Shown one piece after another: positions 30,900-40,189 of a DNA stretch of 64,000 nt. Position numbers and translations under genes: made by a program. The number at the start of each line of letters is the position of its first letter. Within the stretch, counting starts at the first letter, position 1. The DNA is from Marinobacter sp. HL-58 (GTDB lineage Bacteria; Pseudomonadota; Gammaproteobacteria; Pseudomonadales; Oleiphilaceae). A model generated the notes under the pieces. That model did not search any database and had not been told where the DNA came from. It saw nothing but the letters and a program-made list of their open reading frames with translations. The stretch is from assembly GCF_001314605.1 (NCBI RefSeq), contig NZ_LIHP01000003.1, positions 62,001-126,000 of the forward strand, written 5' to 3'.

Positions 30900-31533
30900 A
30901 ACCTGGAATCCAGATTTCATTGACAGCACCCTCAAACATATCGCTCTCATATATCCATTTACTCAAGAATATAATGGCGGACCAGGGAGCCAGAACACAG
31001 AACGACGATTTCACAATTCCTAGAGAGTACCTTCGCTCGGTAGACATAATCATGCGACCCACAAAGAGAAGGAATATCATGTATACCCCAGTCGCTCGAA
31101 CGTCAAACAAGGGGAAAATCAAAAGTGCCGCTAGCAGCAGGACTAGATATGAGCAGGTATAGGCGTGAAGACAGTCTTTGACGCATTTGAGCAAATCCGG
31201 TTTTTTACCTGCAATGATCAATGATAGCCAGACACTACCCGCCCATGTGTACAGCAATAAGAAAAGATTCACTGCTAATGCAATGCCAAGCCAGATACTG
31301 GAAGAAGGGTCGAACGTAAATCGCCCATAATCATTGAACAGACTGGGTGCACCCTGGTGCTTCAGGCTTTCTTTCACCGCGTCCAGATACCCCTCGTGAG
31401 GAGAGTCATTCTGGCCGACGTATTGCCACCAATGAACGAAGGTTGCGATTCCAGAAAAAGCAATATAGATCAGAGTCGGGTACAGGAAGAGTAAAAATCC
31501 CTTTGCTGCGCTTTTCATAATTACCTTCAACAC
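30856..31533 (-). CDS. Polytopic membrane protein of unknown function
   Basis: 225 residues with about five hydrophobic segments (about 12-32, 80-105, 125-145, 148-165, 175-190) and a final hydrophobic stretch (FNFLLMMFYTACCI). I recognise no family. It is AT-richer than the surrounding genes, and its 3' end overlaps the broken SUMF1 duplicate by 44 nt. Position beside effector and immunity genes makes a role in the same island possible but unproven. Confidence 0.6.
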   Translation of the reverse strand: MLKVIMKSAAKGFLLFLYPTLIYIAFSGIATFVHWWQYVGQNDSPHEGYLDAVKESLKHQGAPSLFNDYGRFTFDPSSSIWLGIALAVNLFLLLYTWAGSVWLSLIIAGKKPDLLKCVKDCLHAYTCSYLVLLLAALLIFPLFDVRATGVYMIFLLFVGRMIMSTERRYSLGIVKSSFCVLAPWSAIIFLSKWIYESDMFEGAVNEIWIPGFNFLLMMFYTACCI

Positions 31534-31572
31534 TCCTTGTTAAATTTTCTGAGCCTATTACCAAACCAGTAT

Positions 31573-31737
31573 TTACTGACTCCGGTCAGGACTCCCTTGA
31601 TGGCACCCCTCTGTATCAGCGACAAACTCCAGCTCCAGTGCCCGTCCACGTTGGCTCGAAACTATCTGCCCAGATATCAATAGGAGAGGTATAGCTACGT
31701 AATAGGGTGGGAAGCCCGCGCCCATCGCGGTCGTCAT
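31573..31737 (-). CDS. Possible small protein, 54 residues
   Basis: Starts MTTAMGAGFPPYYVAIPLL, with AGGAAG about 6 nt upstream of the ATG, and has one short hydrophobic stretch (YYVAIPLLLISGQIV). No family is recognised. It sits between the Sel1 protein and the membrane protein on the same strand. It could equally be non-coding. Confidence 0.3.
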   Translation of the reverse strand: MTTAMGAGFPPYYVAIPLLLISGQIVSSQRGRALELEFVADTEGCHQGSPDRSQ

Positions 31738-31811
31738 GGTGTTCTTCCTGAACGTGGGATTTGAGTAGTTTCGTCTATCGTTGTGACGGGGGTTATTTTC
31801 CGTCAATGGTT

Positions 31812-32804
31812 TCACATTCCAAACTTTGGCAGGTAGTAAATAATCGGCGTATCGACCAACAGTTCTTCAGATCGCTTTTCCGCTCTGGTTATATCTTTGG
31901 CGCTCAGATCAGCCTTGTATTGTTCAACAAACTCTTTAACTTCGAACTTGCCCATTTGCCGGTGTAACGCCATTAGCATGGCCAAGCCCTCTACTGGCTT
32001 GGTCTCTGGGTGGCGGAACATCCCATCTGGTCCTTCCAAAAGAATCAATCCATAGTTAACAAGGGCGTCATAATAATCCGTCTGCCCCATTCGACCGACC
32101 CACTCATTGGCCTCCTCGAACCGGCCGTCTTCCTTCAACTCCACTGCCAATTTCAGGATAGCCTTGGGAAACCCCTGTTCAGCCGACGCATTGAGCCATT
32201 TGAGAACATCTTCCCTGCGCCCCTTTTCGGTCCAGTAGAAGCCCCTATCCTGTTCATCCAGCATGACTGCCATCCAATACTGGGCAAAGGCATGGCCGCT
32301 CTCCGCCGCACGCTCAACCCATTCGAAATCCTTATCCGGGTCTCCGTCAATGGCAAAAGCTGAAGATAGCGCCATCATGGCTTCAGTGTCGCCAGCTTCC
32401 GCCTTCGGGAGTGCGAGTTCCATGGCCCGGTCCAACCATTCTTCGCGGTCATAGTCGCAGTCTCTGAGTGTGCCGCACATTTTGCCCTTTTGGGCAAAGC
32501 GCAGCATGGCGTAGACGTCACCATCCTCAGCAGCCTGACGGTAAAATTCTTCGGCTTCAGCAGTAATGTACGTGGAATTCCGGCGAAGAATATTTCCTGC
32601 GTAATAAGCCGCCTCAGCATGGCCCAGTTGGGCTGCTTCCTTGAATTTGGTGAAGGCATTTGGGCTATAGCGTTGCTGGTAGAGGATGTAGCCTTCCTGA
32701 AACAACGCTTCCGCCCGTTCCTGGTCGGTGTCGGCAACGACCGGCAGTGCCACGAAGAGCAGTAGTAACAGCGAGCAAACCCTAGCCACTGAGATGTTCA
32801 ACAT
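31812..32804 (-). CDS. Secreted Sel1-repeat protein, candidate T6SS immunity protein
   Basis: 330 residues with a signal peptide (1-24, cleavage at VVA) followed by Sel1/TPR-like helical repeats: ALFQEGYILYQQ, AAQLGHAEAAYYAGNIL, AAEDGDVYAMLRFAQ, AEAGDTEAMMALSSAF, AAESGHAFAQYWMAVML and ASAEQGFPKAILKLAVEL. It starts 4 nt after the stop of the 1034-residue candidate effector and is clearly co-transcribed with it. Sel1-repeat proteins are known immunity partners of some T6SS effectors, for example those of PldB in Pseudomonas aeruginosa. The export signal would fit a toxin acting in the periplasm or envelope. The assignment is by context. Confidence 0.7.
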   Translation of the reverse strand: MLNISVARVCSLLLLLFVALPVVADTDQERAEALFQEGYILYQQRYSPNAFTKFKEAAQLGHAEAAYYAGNILRRNSTYITAEAEEFYRQAAEDGDVYAMLRFAQKGKMCGTLRDCDYDREEWLDRAMELALPKAEAGDTEAMMALSSAFAIDGDPDKDFEWVERAAESGHAFAQYWMAVMLDEQDRGFYWTEKGRREDVLKWLNASAEQGFPKAILKLAVELKEDGRFEEANEWVGRMGQTDYYDALVNYGLILLEGPDGMFRHPETKPVEGLAMLMALHRQMGKFEVKEFVEQYKADLSAKDITRAEKRSEELLVDTPIIYYLPKFGM

Positions 32805-32807
32805 AAT

Positions 32808-35800
32808 TTAAACCTGCCCCAACAGATGTAAGCTGAATTTCCTGCGCAATTTTTTATACTTTTGAAGCCGGGCGCTATCGAGTGGCGACGCTAAATCCCT
32901 ACCCATAAACTCATCCAATCTGGCCAAATTTTCCCGGGCTACCTGCGAGGAACCCTCCCTTGGCTTGGTACCCTGAGCATTCATACGAGTCACCGACTCC
33001 TCAAACTGCCGCTGGACGCGATTTGGCACCGCACCCCGATACGATTCTGGTTTAACCAGTTCAGATTCGCCTATCCATTCACAACATTGCAGGATCGAAA
33101 TCTGTTGGAGTTTCAACATTTCCTCCGGAGATTTCCGCTCTCCATTGGGCCCTTCAAACTCAACCGGCTCCGCCACAAGGTTGTGCAACATGGGACCAAT
33201 CGCTTCGGGCTGCAGCCCCAGGAACCAGGACCGGTATTCTTCCAATGTGACCCTGGGCACCTCATCAGTCGACACTGATTTGCCTTCCGCAATATCAATG
33301 GCTTCAGTAATCCTCACGGCCACGACCCCGGCGTTCTCACTGCTGTAGAAATTCCGGTAGACCTCTTGAACAAAGTCGTAGGACTGAGCCGCGAGGAACG
33401 ATATGTTCAGAGCCGCAGAGAGCCGCAGGTTCATCAGCATGCTCAGGTACTCAAACGCACCGTCGTCAATCCAGTAGATACGGCGGTAGCCATTGTCGTG
33501 TAATTCCTGCTGCAGGAGGCGCATCAACATGGGGATGGAATCAAAATTCAGTTCAAAACCGATGTCCATGCCACCCCCAAGGCCCGCCACCAGGCGGCCT
33601 TTGGCGTAGAAGACCAGCCGGTTATTGTTCATCCCAATCTTGACTTCTCCAGTGGCGCCCAGGCCAGCGGCACCGACCAACTCATCACGGAGCACCCCCA
33701 GGGTGATCCACTCAGGGACCTCTTCACCCAGTCGGCGCCATTTCTCGGATTTTCTGAGCCGCTGAGGAATGGACCATTTCATTTCGGTGCGCATCATCTT
33801 ACCTGCCTGGGCTCCAGCAAAGGCTTCGAATTCGGCCCCGTTAACCTCTCGCTTTTCCCAGTCCACCCCCGTCAGCTGTATGCCTTCACCTTTAACTGCT
33901 TCAATACCTATCGAGCGACTCATCAGAATGCGGGCTCCGACGAAGCCCCAGCACTTGGCGTCAACCTCGCAGTAAAACCGCCCCAGATCCAGCTCTCCGC
34001 TGCCTTCTATGGTCCGGTAGGGTATTCGAATTGGCTCGGCTTCATCCGGTTTCGGTAGCTTCAGAGAGAGCAGGTCCAGTTGCCCCTGGCTGTATGTCAG
34101 GTTAGCGCCAATTCTGGCTTCGCCCAGTTCATAGTCTACCTTGGAGTTGCCGTTCTTCATGCTAAAAGAAGGTTCACTGGCGGGACCGCTAACACCCGTC
34201 AGCACTTCCACTTTTAGTTTGTTCTGCAGTTCCTGACTCAGTTCGCCAGCTAGACCACTGGATAGCAGCCTGACAAACTGCCCGGTGTAGCTGTCATCAA
34301 AACTCATGAGATGACGCTTCGCTTCGGATTCAAACAAGAAAGCCCGTAGATGGGTTCCCCAAGCGTCAAGCTCCTCGGCATTATATTGCTCAAGGACGCC
34401 GTCATCTTGGATGGCGCGGAAGAACCGGTCCGGCTGGAATAGTCCCCGGTTGTCGAACCAGCTCTCTTGAAGCGGGTATTTTTTCGCCCCCTGATCCGTC
34501 AATAGTTTTTCCAGGGCTTCATCCCTGCCCGGCTTTTGTTCAGTCTTCAGAGACAGGGCGATATCAAAGGATGATTCGGGCTCCTTCTGCGTACCCAGAT
34601 TTTCCTGGCCACCAGGTAAGTCCAGAAGAGAGAAATGTTGCAGTTCGGAGGCACCTCCCGGCCGGGAAAATTCCCGCAGGGGAACCCCGGGACGCACCAA
34701 AGCCTTGAAGGGCGGAGCGTTATAGTCGGCCGGATTCCAGATGAACAGTTTCGGCGGCGACATTTCCTTGGCCTGTTCTTGGGCACGGCACCGCAGTGCA
34801 TCCTGCTTTTTCTGGCAAGTCTCAATTTTGTGCTGGTACTGCAGGATTTCCGGGGCGGGCGCGGGGCCATTCATACCAATTGCGCTAAGCCAGGCCCACC
34901 CATGTTCTTTCATCTCTTCGGTGAGCTGTTCGATTTCCCAGTCCAGCAACCGAAGGTCGGTCATGTCGAGAATGCCGTCCTTCACCTGGCAGTGGCCATT
35001 CGCCAGTGCATATTCCGGTGCGGCAATACCGATATTTGCAAGAGCCAGCACCGCATCTGCATAGTCCCGCATCTTGCCTTCCATCCTGTTCAGCTCCGTC
35101 AGGTACTGTTCGACCTTCTGGATGTCCGGTGTCTCCTGCCGCCACTCATAAGCCATCAGCTCCCCGTTCAGACGGCAAGTGTTAACGAAGATGGCGGCCA
35201 CCGTTTCGTTGTACAATTCGCCCTCTTCAAAATCCTTTCGAGCTTCCAGGTAGGCCGACAGCATTTTTTTGATGCTCCGCTGCTCCGGTGAGAACAGTTC
35301 TTGCTCCACCACATGGAAACCAGCTTCCCGGGCGGCCTCAAACCCTTGCTCCTGAAGGTCCATCAATCGGTCGGTTCGATTCTCCTTCTTCGCTCGGATA
35401 GCCTTCTTATGATCATCCAAGCCCTGCCGGGTTTGATGCCATTGCGCCGTTAGCTGAAGGCGATTGCTATAGAATTCCTTGGCTTCAGTAAGCGCCTTCA
35501 CCCGTTGGCGATAAGCCTTTTCCTCCTTGTCCAACTCCTCATCCAGCCTTTGTAAATGACGGTCGGCATCCCGGTTCTGGCTGAGCAATTCGTCCCACTC
35601 GGATTGCTCCGCAGGAGGCAAAAAGCTTTTCGCGGAAGCGGGCAGGAACAGATCCGTCAGCCCCACCTTCTCAAGTTCCGCCATCCGTTGTTCCAGGGTT
35701 TCCCTTGATGCAGCAGCCTTGAGCCGGGCGGCACTGGTTTCCATCTTGTCGAGAACGTTCTGCGGGAGTACCCAGAAACTGCGGTGCCCGGTTACGTATA

Positions 35801-35912
35801 CCACCGTAGCGTTTTTGCTTTGCTGGCAGTGTTTCGTCTCGGATTGACTTGAGGTCTGGTCTGCTGCGGAGACCTTGGACGGAGGAAGTTGCACCGGGGC
35901 ATCAGTCGGCAT
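32808..35912 (-). CDS. Unrecognised 1034-residue candidate T6SS effector
   Basis: Lies directly after a DUF4123 adaptor (11-nt overlap) and before a Sel1 protein, the classic chaperone-effector-immunity order. The N-terminal part opens with VVYVTGHRSFWVLPQNVL (about 37-54) and continues as a long charged coiled-coil region (about 95-240). The centre is helical. The C-terminal half has a glycine-rich stretch (about 760-805, GAAGLGATGEVKIG and GRLVAGLGGGMDIGF) that could be amphipathic beta or membrane-interacting, then a helical tail. No signal peptide, Rhs repeats, lipase GxSxG or recognisable nuclease motif is visible. I cannot assign an activity. The resemblance to large pore-forming VasX-type cargo is one of layout only. 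Confidence 0.65.
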   Translation of the reverse strand: MPTDAPVQLPPSKVSAADQTSSQSETKHCQQSKNATVVYVTGHRSFWVLPQNVLDKMETSAARLKAAASRETLEQRMAELEKVGLTDLFLPASAKSFLPPAEQSEWDELLSQNRDADRHLQRLDEELDKEEKAYRQRVKALTEAKEFYSNRLQLTAQWHQTRQGLDDHKKAIRAKKENRTDRLMDLQEQGFEAAREAGFHVVEQELFSPEQRSIKKMLSAYLEARKDFEEGELYNETVAAIFVNTCRLNGELMAYEWRQETPDIQKVEQYLTELNRMEGKMRDYADAVLALANIGIAAPEYALANGHCQVKDGILDMTDLRLLDWEIEQLTEEMKEHGWAWLSAIGMNGPAPAPEILQYQHKIETCQKKQDALRCRAQEQAKEMSPPKLFIWNPADYNAPPFKALVRPGVPLREFSRPGGASELQHFSLLDLPGGQENLGTQKEPESSFDIALSLKTEQKPGRDEALEKLLTDQGAKKYPLQESWFDNRGLFQPDRFFRAIQDDGVLEQYNAEELDAWGTHLRAFLFESEAKRHLMSFDDSYTGQFVRLLSSGLAGELSQELQNKLKVEVLTGVSGPASEPSFSMKNGNSKVDYELGEARIGANLTYSQGQLDLLSLKLPKPDEAEPIRIPYRTIEGSGELDLGRFYCEVDAKCWGFVGARILMSRSIGIEAVKGEGIQLTGVDWEKREVNGAEFEAFAGAQAGKMMRTEMKWSIPQRLRKSEKWRRLGEEVPEWITLGVLRDELVGAAGLGATGEVKIGMNNNRLVFYAKGRLVAGLGGGMDIGFELNFDSIPMLMRLLQQELHDNGYRRIYWIDDGAFEYLSMLMNLRLSAALNISFLAAQSYDFVQEVYRNFYSSENAGVVAVRITEAIDIAEGKSVSTDEVPRVTLEEYRSWFLGLQPEAIGPMLHNLVAEPVEFEGPNGERKSPEEMLKLQQISILQCCEWIGESELVKPESYRGAVPNRVQRQFEESVTRMNAQGTKPREGSSQVARENLARLDEFMGRDLASPLDSARLQKYKKLRRKFSLHLLGQV

Positions 35913-36750
35913 GAGTTACAGTCCTTTGTTCATTTTCCAGGTGAGTCAGGATCTGGCTCGGTGATAATCCCTGATCACTCGCCAGTTGTTGCCAGTTCAC
36001 GGATTCCGCTAGCGGAGCGCCTGCCTGAATCGCCAGCCTTACCCAGCGCTCCTGGTCGGCAAGCAGGGTCACCCCTGAGTCGTTCGCGGACTTAATTTCC
36101 GTCAGAACAAATTGTTCCGGGTCCGGTCCGGGAACATGGGGCCGGTAATAGTCCGTCAGGGAAGCGGCAAACTGGGCAAGACGCGCCTCATCCAACGCGT
36201 CCAACTGCGCCTTGCCGACCACAAGCGGCTGTTCCGGTTCCGGCCAGTCGGCGGATTGTGATTCCGTGGTCACCCACCATTGGCCATCGTGACACCAGCA
36301 CCACTGGGAAGCGCCCATTAGCTGATAACGCTGGTTTGGCTCCAGTACCTTAAGAAGGGGGCCGAGGGAGCGCGGATCGTAGAAGCGGAATACGGATGGC
36401 TTGCCATCCAGCGAGGTGATAACGAGTGAGCGAAGGTGCCCCCCCATTGTCGCCAGACTGACACCTGGCGCAGAGATCAACATACCCAGGTAGTCTGACT
36501 GATAGCGCTCGATCAGCGTTTCACGAAAAACCTGTGAGTCTCCAATCTCAATCAGTATGGGACCTGTAGACCAGTTGCTTGCCAGTTCAGTCCCTTGGTA
36601 AAGGGGATTCCAGGGAATATCACTCGAGTCGAAATGGCTGTATAGCCATCCCAGCAGTTGGCCTTCATCTTTCTGGGCCAGGTCCAGTATGGCAAAGTCT
36701 GCATTCTCTGGTTTTGCAGTTTGTTGGAATATTGGCTCAATTGTGGTCAT
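35902..36750 (-). CDS. DUF4123 T6SS effector chaperone/adaptor (Tap/TEC type)
   Basis: 282-residue protein with the DUF4123 pattern: FAILDLAQ near 20, LYQGTELASNWSTGPILIEI (about 50-70), GMLISAPGVSLATMGGHLRSL near 90, and FRFYDPRSLGPLLKVLEPNQ near 120. A C-terminal helical region follows. DUF4123 proteins load a downstream effector onto the VgrG spike without being secreted. Here it sits between vgrG and the large candidate effector and overlaps the latter by 11 nt, so that protein is its likely client. Confidence 0.85.
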   Translation of the reverse strand: MTTIEPIFQQTAKPENADFAILDLAQKDEGQLLGWLYSHFDSSDIPWNPLYQGTELASNWSTGPILIEIGDSQVFRETLIERYQSDYLGMLISAPGVSLATMGGHLRSLVITSLDGKPSVFRFYDPRSLGPLLKVLEPNQRYQLMGASQWCWCHDGQWWVTTESQSADWPEPEQPLVVGKAQLDALDEARLAQFAASLTDYYRPHVPGPDPEQFVLTEIKSANDSGVTLLADQERWVRLAIQAGAPLAESVNWQQLASDQGLSPSQILTHLENEQRTVTHAD

Positions 36751-36821
36751 GGAGTACTCGCAGTCCGTTGCTGTTGAGCATGCAGAGGGTTATTAGCCGG
36801 TCACAATCGGCTCACTGGCAC

Positions 36822-37295
36822 TTATAGGGGCTTCATTTTATAAACCCAGCCGTCATACATTTCCCAAAGCTGACTATTCACTAGCTCAAGATTAATGGAG
36901 GGTTCACCGGTAGAATCGCCTTCTTCATAAACATGCAAGACTTCAATAGAAGTTCTATTCGCGCCAAATCCATAGAAGTTGCTCCAGCGATTGACATCAA
37001 CTTCTCCCTCATTTGGCAATGGATAACAAGCCAACTCATAAGACGGATTGGAAATAATAAGGTCCCTGACCTGAAAAGTATCACGCTCAATAATGACTTT
37101 TTCTCCCCGTCGGCCTTTGGCGGAAGACTCTGCAGTCAATCCTCCACCGTACTTAACCACCTCGAATATTTCGTATCTCGAATAAAGGTTATCCAAAGAG
37201 CTATCTGAACAAATCGATCCAGGTTCATTGCTATCAACGGCAAAACAACCTGCTGAGATTAAACTCAGCATGAAAATTAAAAAATATCTAACCAT
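36822..37295 (-). CDS. Small lipoprotein, candidate immunity to the VgrG lysozyme domain
   Basis: 157-residue protein with a lipoprotein signal peptide (MVRYFLIFMLSLISAGC, cysteine 17) and a mature domain of no recognised family with a few cysteines (SICSDSS, ELACYPLP). The ATG at 37295 has GGGGGA 7 nt upstream and is preferred to the start at 37331, which would overlap vgrG. It starts 22 nt after the vgrG-lysozyme stop. A periplasm-facing lipoprotein next to a peptidoglycan-hydrolase effector is the expected immunity arrangement. The gene is AT-richer than its neighbours. Confidence 0.65.
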   Translation of the reverse strand: MVRYFLIFMLSLISAGCFAVDSNEPGSICSDSSLDNLYSRYEIFEVVKYGGGLTAESSAKGRRGEKVIIERDTFQVRDLIISNPSYELACYPLPNEGEVDVNRWSNFYGFGANRTSIEVLHVYEEGDSTGEPSINLELVNSQLWEMYDGWVYKMKPL

Positions 37296-37317
37296 TAACG
37301 ATTCCCCCAGCCGAGAA

Positions 37318-38484
37318 CTACCATTTTTCATAGACAGCGTTTGAGTAGACGCGCCATTCAGCGTTTCGGCGATTTATTAATCCCTGACTAACAGAGCCCT
37401 GCGAACGATTCCATGCTTTCCAGGCACTTTCTAAATCCGAATAAGGAGTGGTTGCACTAGAATCGTTGATCAGGGCGACAGCAGAAGAATTTGAAAACCC
37501 GCCTATACCAATGTTGAAAGCAAGCATAACTGCTGCATCAAACTGGTGCTGTGAAAGGTCAACGTTAATAACATCATTAACAGCTGCAACAAAGGGTGCT
37601 ACATCCTCTCCAAAGAGAGCATCAGCCTGGTCAGCTGTGATTCCGTTTTCATAAATAGACCATTCACTTTTTGAAATTAAGTGGCCATACCCAATGGTTG
37701 CGCCTTTAACCCATGAGTTAATGGCGCTTCCTGTCTGGTCATCATATGGGCTCAAACGCAACTCCTCTACGCTTTTCAGTAATGTCTCTCCTTCCGCGCT
37801 TAACCCCGCTTGCACATTATCCCTGGCATCTTTAGTGTTGCCGTCTGGAGCTGTTCCTTCATTGCCATTCCGCTCAGGTTCACCTCCGTTTACTCCATCA
37901 CTTGCAGGCGATGCGCCAAGGGTGCTTCGACTGTGTTCATGAATAATGCATCGCCCCCGGCTATCAAATTCACATCCAGACACAACGGTAGTTCCAGCCT
38001 TGGCAACCCGGGTGAGTACATCAGGCGTCAGCGCTAAGAGGCCTGTAGATAAAACCTTATCGGCAATAGCAGCTTCCCGCACATCGGTTGCCGCTAGATG
38101 TGACGAGGTGTTGCCTGGCTGTACCTGACTGACAAGCGTGGCCGGTTGTTCGGGCACCTTCGTGGCCGCAGCACTCACACTCCCCGGCCCGCCCCCGGAA
38201 TTCATCTTCACCATTGGCCCGACCACAGTCACACCGCTGGGATCCACTTTCACGAAGCTTCCACCGGCTTTCAGGGTCACTTCAGCACCCGCCTCAATGA
38301 CGATTTTCATGCCGGCTTTGTGGTGGATCTCGCTGCCCGCCTCGATGAGCTGGTTCTTGCCCTGTTTGCTGTGGTGGCTGCCGTTCACGATGAGGCTGGC
38401 GTCGTCGCCGATGGATTCGCGCTTTTCGCCGTCCACGGTGGTGTGGTCATTGCCCTTGATGTGGGCCTTGCGATGGTTGTCCAC
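37318..38484 (-). CDS. VgrG C-terminal fragment with GH24 lysozyme domain
   Basis: Open frame of 388 codons whose apparent GTG start lies inside the needle repeat region. It carries the beta-helix tail ([40 protein letters not shown]), a Gly/Asn-rich linker, and a GH24 phage-type lysozyme: glutamate in [15 protein letters not shown], and ATIGYGHLI for the E-D-T active-site layout, then [15 protein letters not shown] and [12 protein letters not shown]. Such a domain cleaves peptidoglycan when delivered to a target periplasm. Confidence 0.7.
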   Translation of the reverse strand: MDNHRKAHIKGNDHTTVDGEKRESIGDDASLIVNGSHHSKQGKNQLIEAGSEIHHKAGMKIVIEAGAEVTLKAGGSFVKVDPSGVTVVGPMVKMNSGGGPGSVSAAATKVPEQPATLVSQVQPGNTSSHLAATDVREAAIADKVLSTGLLALTPDVLTRVAKAGTTVVSGCEFDSRGRCIIHEHSRSTLGASPASDGVNGGEPERNGNEGTAPDGNTKDARDNVQAGLSAEGETLLKSVEELRLSPYDDQTGSAINSWVKGATIGYGHLISKSEWSIYENGITADQADALFGEDVAPFVAAVNDVINVDLSQHQFDAAVMLAFNIGIGGFSNSSAVALINDSSATTPYSDLESAWKAWNRSQGSVSQGLINRRNAEWRVYSNAVYEKW

Positions 38485-38620
38485 GGTGAGGTGGCTGTCG
38501 TTCCTGATGACTTCGGTGCGGTTGTTCTCGGTCAGCAGGTCCAGGTCTTTCTGGGCGTGGAGGTAGATCTGTTCCTTGTCCGCCTCGTCTTCGAACCGCA
38601 GTTCGTTACTGCCCTCGCCC

Positions 38621-40054
38621 TTATGAGTCTGGGTCTTGAGGGTGGTTCTGGTTTTGTGTTCCGGCAGTGCATAGGGCGGTGTGTTGGTGGCGTGATAGGT
38701 CCGGCCGGTAATGATGGGCTGGTCCGGGTCGCCGTCCAGGAAACTGACGATGACTTCGTGGCCGATTCAGGGCCATGAAGCCATATTGGCCACCGGCCCA
38801 GCCCTGGCTGACTCTTAACCAGGCGCTACTGTTTTCATCATTCTTTGAGTAGCGGTCCCAGGGGAACCGGACTTTGACCCGTCCGTGTTCGTCGCAGTGA
38901 ATCTCTTCCCCTTCCGGACCAGTAACAATGGCAATCTGGGGGCCGTCCATCAGTGGACGGTGTTCTACCTGCGGGCGCCAGGTGCGGTCACCGGGGATGG
39001 CGTTGAAGGCGTTGTGATAGGTGGTGGCGCCGCCATTACCGTCCTCTTCCAGGGCCTGGGGCTGTTCGCCGGTGTGGGTGATGCTGGTGAACAGCCATTC
39101 CCGGTTCAGGCTCTGGTTGTCGTGCTCGGTGAGTTCCACCCTGGCGCCCACGGTAAAGTCGGGGCGGTTGCTCTGGCCGTGGGCCAGGGTGGCGTCGTTT
39201 CTCAGGGCGTCCAGCCGGGCTTCGGTGAAAGACTGGCCGCTGGCGTCGGCTTTGAAACGGCCGGGGCAGTCGTAGTGCTGGTAGTCCTCACGCTGGGCAT
39301 CCAGTTTGTCGGCCTGGCTTTCATGCATCAGGGCGTAGGCGGGGTTCTTGAAGGTGTAGTCCTTCATGGCCACGGAGGCGGCTTTGACCCGTTCCCGGTA
39401 GGTGAACTGGAAGATGGCACTCTGGCGGGAGCTGCCGCCGGCCTTGCCGTTGTATTCCACCGGTTCCAGTCTTGGGGCATCGCCGTGGTGGTCGGCGATG
39501 ATCAGGGCCGGTTGTTCTTCGCCTGCCACATCCCCGTGGTGGTAGCGGTAGTGCCAGCCTTCTTCGGCAGAGAGCCTCTCCATAAAGGCCAGGTCGCTTT
39601 CCCGGTGCTGGACGCAGTATTCCCGTTCTTCGGGAGTGCGTTTCAGATCAAACACGGTGTCGATGATGCCCCGCTCTTCCAGCAGGGTGCGCATGATGGC
39701 GTCGGTGCTTTGGGTCTGGAAGATGCGGCTGTTGTGCATCAGACCCAGGCGCCAGAGCGGGGGCTGGACGATGACTTCGTAGCAGGTGCGGCGGTGGCCG
39801 CTGTCGCCCCGGGCGAATTCGTTGACCACGCCGTGGAAACGCCGCAGCGGAATGCCATCCTGCCAGACCACCAGTTCCACGGGCTGTTCCAGCACTTCTT
39901 CCGCTGAAATATCCGGGGCGGTACTGGCGAGTTCCAGCTTGCAGTGGCAAAGCTTTGAGAGGTGTTCGGTCAGTTCGAAACGGACGACCGCGAACAGGTC
40001 TTTGGGAAGTTCGCCAAGGGTGGCGGTGAACTGCAGTCCGGTTGCCTGGGGCAT
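38621..40054 (-). CDS. VgrG N-terminal fragment (upstream of frameshift)
   Basis: Open frame of 477 codons. Residues 1-429 are genuine VgrG ([27 protein letters not shown] at the start, [21 protein letters not shown] near 185, the core ending at GQYGFMAL). The last 48 residues ([16 protein letters not shown]...) are out-of-frame translation. Without the needle and lysozyme domain this fragment should not form a functional spike. Confidence 0.7.
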   Translation of the reverse strand: MPQATGLQFTATLGELPKDLFAVVRFELTEHLSKLCHCKLELASTAPDISAEEVLEQPVELVVWQDGIPLRRFHGVVNEFARGDSGHRRTCYEVIVQPPLWRLGLMHNSRIFQTQSTDAIMRTLLEERGIIDTVFDLKRTPEEREYCVQHRESDLAFMERLSAEEGWHYRYHHGDVAGEEQPALIIADHHGDAPRLEPVEYNGKAGGSSRQSAIFQFTYRERVKAASVAMKDYTFKNPAYALMHESQADKLDAQREDYQHYDCPGRFKADASGQSFTEARLDALRNDATLAHGQSNRPDFTVGARVELTEHDNQSLNREWLFTSITHTGEQPQALEEDGNGGATTYHNAFNAIPGDRTWRPQVEHRPLMDGPQIAIVTGPEGEEIHCDEHGRVKVRFPWDRYSKNDENSSAWLRVSQGWAGGQYGFMALNRPRSHRQFPGRRPGPAHHYRPDLSRHQHTALCTAGTQNQNHPQDPDS

Positions 40055-40189
40055 TTCGATCCCTGAAGATGTTGATTACATGTGGGTGCGATCAAGCACA
40101 CGGTCACTCGTCCTGAGCGACGACGGAATTATAAACGGAATTTGGTGGCCATTAACAGGGCACGGGCCCGCTCAAAACAGGAGCAAGTT

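Larger units (their letters stand above)
37318..40054 (-). pseudogene. vgrG: VgrG spike with C-terminal GH24 lysozyme domain, frameshifted
   Basis: One evolved vgrG is split by a frameshift at 38767. The upstream frame is normal to YGFMAL, after which homologues continue [16 protein letters not shown]. Here the two codons expected between CTG and ATC are represented by a single base, and the following residues [21 protein letters not shown] continue in the other frame. The span is 2,737 nt, one more than a multiple of three, consistent with loss of 5 nt from a 914-codon gene. Domains in the restored protein: phage gpD/gp27-like (1-350), OB-fold (380-450), beta-helix needle with DUF2345-type repeats (500-650), linker, GH24 lysozyme (about 740-910). 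It may be a real inactivating mutation or a sequence error. Confidence 0.85.

Noticed and set aside
38760..38775. Programmed ribosomal frameshift in vgrG
   Set aside because: No slippery heptamer or stimulatory structure is evident, and two conserved codons are missing, so a small deletion or sequence error is simpler.
38885..39907. 340-codon plus-strand open frame opposite vgrG
   Set aside because: Val/Gly-rich translation without family signature, fully antisense to a clear VgrG.
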